A stretch of 64,000 nt of DNA from Cristatella mucedo (Eukaryota > Bryozoa > Phylactolaemata > Cristatellidae), in the NCBI GenBank assembly GCA_009760855.2, contig WPIO01000001.1:17810501-17874500 (forward strand), written 5' to 3'. The notes beneath the pieces were generated by a model. That model saw nothing but the letters and a program-made list of their open reading frames with translations, made no database searches and was not told the origin of the DNA. Of the stretch, positions 60,645 through 64,000 are shown piece by piece (within the stretch, counting starts at the first letter, position 1; each line of letters begins with the position of its first letter). The translations under genes were made by a program, and so were the position numbers.

Positions 60645-60850
60645 ACAATTCATTTGTATATCGCTCTAAGAGAGCTTAATCTCTATTCAGGCGCTTCACA
60701 TATGCCACGAAAGAATGATCGCCCAGGAGGTACGGTGCTCGCTCTTCACAACCGAGGTCGTGGGTTCGAGTCTTGCAGCCGGCGATCCTTTAACACCAAC
60801 TGCGAGTGGGAGTGATGTATTTATCTCCCTCTGTGATTCATACAGCGCAA
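60645..60850. mobile_element. Composite SINE-B tail (minus) and SINE-A-like piece (plus)
   Basis: 60647-60712 is the SINE-B 3' end inverted (ATTCATTTGTATATCGCTCT, TCTCTATTCAGGCGCTTC). Directly after it, 60740-60800 shows the plus-strand AACCGAGGTCGTGGGTTCGA and GCCGGCGATCCTTTAACACC of SINE-A. Two insertions meet head to head. Confidence 0.7.
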
Positions 60851-61079
60851 AGACTATGTGGGTATTATGCAAGATAGTGTTTTCTATAGCGCAGTCAAAG
60901 CCTGAGCGGCTGCCGGTGCACATTCGGCAGCCGACAGACTTCATCTCACCCAGCAACGAAAAAGTGAGTAGCACAGCTGAGTCAGGAGAGCAGTGGAGGG
61001 AGGTAGTGAGTAGCACGGAAGTAGCAGCTCAGGACGGCTGGAAAGGTTGTACCACCATAGTCGGCAGCAGGAGAGTAGT

Positions 61080-61275
61080 TGTCGTTGCGTAAGAATTGTG
61101 GAAGTGAGTTCCACAAGTTAGGGGTAGCCTAAAGTGCAACAAAAGCTACTGTCTCCAACGGCCCTTAAGCGGAGTAATGAAACAGCTAGTTTATTGTCCA
61201 CGCATGACCTGAGGGCACGAGGAGGTTGAAACTGACGCAGCAGTTCAGCTAGGTATGGAGGAGCCAGCCGAGCTA
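61080..61275 (-). mobile_element. Second-family LINE fragment
   Basis: Minus strand: PPYLAELLRQFQPPRALRSC-like block at 61270-61200, RGQ.TSCFITPLKGRWRQ, and FQLVELTSTILTQRQL. Followed at 61320-61400 by a SINE-A-like 3' end (GGCCGTTATGGCACTTCGAG, GAGGCTGTTAAATTAGCTAA). Confidence 0.7.
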
Positions 61276-61419
61276 GCCGAGGTGCCACCTTTTGTGGAAG
61301 CGTGAAACCTTTGTTCTGTATTAGCCGTTAGGAAACTTTAATCTGTAATGGCCGTTATGGCACTTCGAGCGATATACAAATGAGGCTGTTAAATTAGCTA
61401 ATGTGAGAGCTGTTTGTAG

Positions 61420-62800
61420 ATTGCAAGTAGCCTTTTCTCGAATTGCCTCACAGCTTGCTTCGTGCTAGTAAGACTCGAGCTGGCTCGCTAGCTGGTTGAC
61501 AGGGTGTTGATCTTGTGTCGATCTGTTGTTATTCGAAAGCGATGTCAGCTGGCGGTGCCTCGTCGTTCGTGGCTTGGTAACTGTCGGCCGCCTGAGGTCA
61601 GCTGAGACAACCCCTCACCGGCCCAGAGGCTCTGTCCAGCGGAGCTTCTGGCCGGCCAGTGAGGCTCATTCAGGTGGCAAACTTAGCACATCTAGTCAGC
61701 TGAACGCACTCGAGAACCGGGCTAGCACAATTTTCACCTCATCGTTCAGCCGTTTGGCATTGGCGTAGTATTACACAGCCGTTTAGTTGGCTTGGACACT
61801 CAGCAACGAATCGGTAGAGCCAAGCAACATTATGGTGCTTCGTGCCGAGGCTAATATGGCAGCTAAGATCTGCATCTGCATGTTTCCCTAATGGCTCGTC
61901 GTTAGGCCTGTGTATCAGGATCGACCCGAGTGAGAATACTGTTGAGTTCTACTTGGCCCACGCTTTTTGCCGATTGCAGTTAGGAAGCAAGGCTTAACAC
62001 CACTGCTCTCAGTCGGTTTTCCTAGTATTTCCTGTCATGGGTGCAGTCCGAGGTCTTGACCCCCTGGACGGAAGAGACGTGCCAAGCAGCTGGCCACCTG
62101 AATGCCCCATGATTTTTTCCTGCGATTTGCTAGAAGAAAATCGGTAATGGTTTAAAACTGATGCTCCCAAGCCATGTTCAACCCGGTCACGTGAGAATTC
62201 TAAGCTACTTAATTCAGCACTACCTTCGAATTGCTAGAGTCAATTATCACCGACTTTTTAAATCACGGAAATTGAATTAAGTCTAAATAACTTTCCAGAT
62301 CAGTACGTGACAAACAAGCAGTAACACTTCTTCACATGTGATGATTGAATTTTCTTAGGCACCCTGAAGGCAAGATGTCATGGAGGGCAAGCATTTCCCT
62401 TATAGCAAAACATTGGCAGGCAACTGAGGTAGACTGTTACTTATATGCAACGCTCCTTGGCAAAGGCAAAGCAGTCAGATTTTTCTGATTAAGCCAACTT
62501 GAGACGTAAAAATTCTTTTTTTGTACCCTTGAAGATCTTCATAAACTTCGGGCTTTTGACAAGGAGCTGGCTTTCAGAGGAGTAAGGCATTTGTCACTAT
62601 GACTCCGATGTAATAGAATAGAAACTTATGTTCCTGCCCCTTCTATATAGGGCAACCTACCACTATGACTTTCTGCACATTCCGTGCTCCAAAACCCTGT
62701 GAATATGTCACCAGCGCACGAGGTTCAAGGCAAAGTGTTTCCGACTAATCGCTCCGCCTTTGGAAAACCCGATCAACGATAACAAGCTGAATCTGCAGAT
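61420..62800. other. No recognisable gene
   Basis: Would lie in a WDCP-like intron if that gene continues. The 80-codon frame at 61526-61768 follows an AG (GCGATGTCAG) that is phase-compatible with WDCP-like exon 6, but its sequence does not resemble the next WDCP segment to my eye. Confidence 0.35.
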
Positions 62801-62811
62801 AATAATAGGAT

Positions 62812-63075
62812 TAAAAAATGTATTAACACCCTACGATGACTAAATCTCTTTCTCGAGGCACTTTATATATGTTCTAAGGGAACCAAGTACAAGTAAGACG
62901 AAGCAGCACCTCGGAAGATCCTCGGGTAGGAGCTGTTGACCCCAGCAGCTAACAGAACAATCGTGCGAACTGCCAAAATAGTGATAGTAATGATTTTAAT
63001 GATAATAATGGTGATAACACTCTGTCGTTCGTAATATGCCCCAAGATAGCTAAATCTTTATTCAGGTGCCTCACA
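62812..63075 (-). mobile_element. Two degenerate LINE/SINE 3' tails
   Basis: Minus strand tails at about 62812-62875 (AAAGTGCCTCGAGAAAGAGA, TTTAGTCATCGTAGGGTGTT) and 63000-63075 (TGTGAGGCACCTGAATAAAG), each followed by A/T-rich ATTATT sequence. Too degraded to assign securely to L2 or SINE-B. Confidence 0.5.
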
Positions 63076-63159
63076 ACTCAAGAGAATCAATTACCAAGGG
63101 TTAGTGATATGCACGGTATCGTGCTTAGACAAGTATTCGAAAGTAGCAAGTATTTAGTT

Positions 63160-63222
63160 TAGGCCAGCATGCTAAGAGCAAACAAGCAGAGAATGCAGCA
63201 TGCTAAGAGCAAACAAGCCGTG
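63160..63222. repeat. 31-bp tandem duplication
   Basis: GCATGCTAAGAGCAAACAAGC occurs at about 63168-63188 and 63199-63219, with CAGAGAATGCA between the copies. Confidence 0.85.
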
Positions 63223-63229
63223 GCCACTG

Positions 63230-63560
63230 ATTAGTGGGACCCCTGGCTAGAGGCATGTACTGAATCATAAACAGGCAAAAATGCAAAGCGCTGAGGAACA
63301 AAGAAAGACAAGCTAACTAGGTGTAAGGGATAGCTGGCCAGAAATGATGTGTCTTTAGCCGAGACTTAATTGATAGAAGGTCATTCCAGATAGTGCCAGT
63401 AGCTGGAAGCAAGTTCAAGACTTTCGGCACATGTGACCTCAAGGCTCGATGATCAAAAGATTAAAATTTAGTTCCAGGGACTGTGAGATTGTTAGATGCT
63501 GAGAACTGGATGGTAGAGCTCAGTGAAGGAGTCAGAGATCAGCAAGGTCGTATAAGTCGA
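63230..63560 (-). mobile_element. Third LINE family, C-terminal fragment
   Basis: Minus strand reads, in broken frames, ALRSHVPKVLNLLPATGTIW and NDLLSIKSRLKTHHFWPA, the usual W-N-x-LP...FK..LKTHLF end of LINE ORF2, but differs clearly from the two other families here. Confidence 0.55.
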
Positions 63561-63618
63561 TGGTAAGTCAAGGTTGGTGCAAGCGAGTGCAGTGATCGTG
63601 TAAGCCAGACAAAGGATG

Positions 63619-64000
63619 ATGACATCCGCACATGGATGGCAGCTAATTTTCTGAAACGAGACGATGATACAACTAACTTACTAGTTATGGGCCAACCCAG
63701 TGTGATTCAGAAATTGGAAAGGCTGCCGCTCAAACTTGGCTCTGCCAGCGTATCTCCTGCGGAATCAGCTCGAAATCTAGGTATCATGTTCCAAAGTGAC
63801 CTCTTGTTAGACGACCACATCAGCTCCACAATCGACTCTGCTTACTTTCAGCTACATAACATTGCTAAAATTCGGGCTTGTTTAGATAAGGATACCACGT
63901 CTAAGTTGGCCCTGCATTTGTGACATTCTTTCGACTTCTGGAACTCACTGCTTGCTGGCCTACCGGCATGGGCAATCAGGCGATTACAGCTGGTGCAAAA
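63619..64000 (+). mobile_element. L2-type LINE fragment, cut by window end
   Basis: [80 protein letters not shown], then frame change and LAGLPAWAIRRLQLVQ. Starts abruptly at DDI, so it is 5'-truncated; the 3' end lies outside. Confidence 0.87.

Overview
This is a eukaryotic, metazoan genomic window: five conserved protein-coding genes with GT-AG introns sit among very dense transposon remnants and long simple-sequence tracts. There are no bacterial features. A ciliary gene (CFAP107-like) implies an animal with motile cilia or flagellated sperm. L2-type LINEs, tRNA-derived SINEs ending in a GCGCTATATAAAT-like motif, a mariner element and abundant (CT)n suggest a non-vertebrate animal, possibly marine; I cannot name the taxon from sequence alone.

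Layout. (1) 574-2698, minus: NOXRED1-like NADP-dependent oxidoreductase, at least two exons, C-terminus not resolved. (2) 2998-13885, plus: a complete five-exon CYP2-clan cytochrome P450 (513 aa predicted, all four introns phase 1), head-to-head with NOXRED1 across about 300 bp. Its first intron holds a mariner transposon split by an L2 LINE. (3) 17619-21387, minus: a CCDC82-like (DUF4211) nuclear protein in two exons. What first looks like a signal peptide upstream of its second exon is intron. (4) 32376-34895, minus: a three-exon CFAP107 (C1orf158) homologue, 238 aa, complete by phase and by conserved blocks. (5) 40528-55573 and onward, plus: the 5' six exons of a WDCP (C2orf44)-like WD-repeat gene; the rest presumably lies beyond the window.

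Between and inside the genes are at least three LINE families (an L2 family with an (ATT)n tail; a second family ending in GAGATACATTACAT; a third fragment near 63.3 kb), two tRNA-like SINE families (called SINE-A and SINE-B here), a possible 118-bp foldback element, a degenerate CCCTAAA-type array bracketed by inverted G-rich blocks, a tetranucleotide (TCTG) array of about 340 bp, and about a dozen long (CT)n tracts, mostly with pyrimidines on the plus strand. The many long Ser-Leu, Arg-Glu, Cys-Leu-Ser-Val and Asp-Arg-Gln-Thr open frames are translations of these microsatellites and are not genes.

The genes do not form one pathway. They look like ordinary conserved single genes in a repeat-rich region. 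All exon models come from reading splice signals, phases and remembered family motifs; no alignment or search was run.
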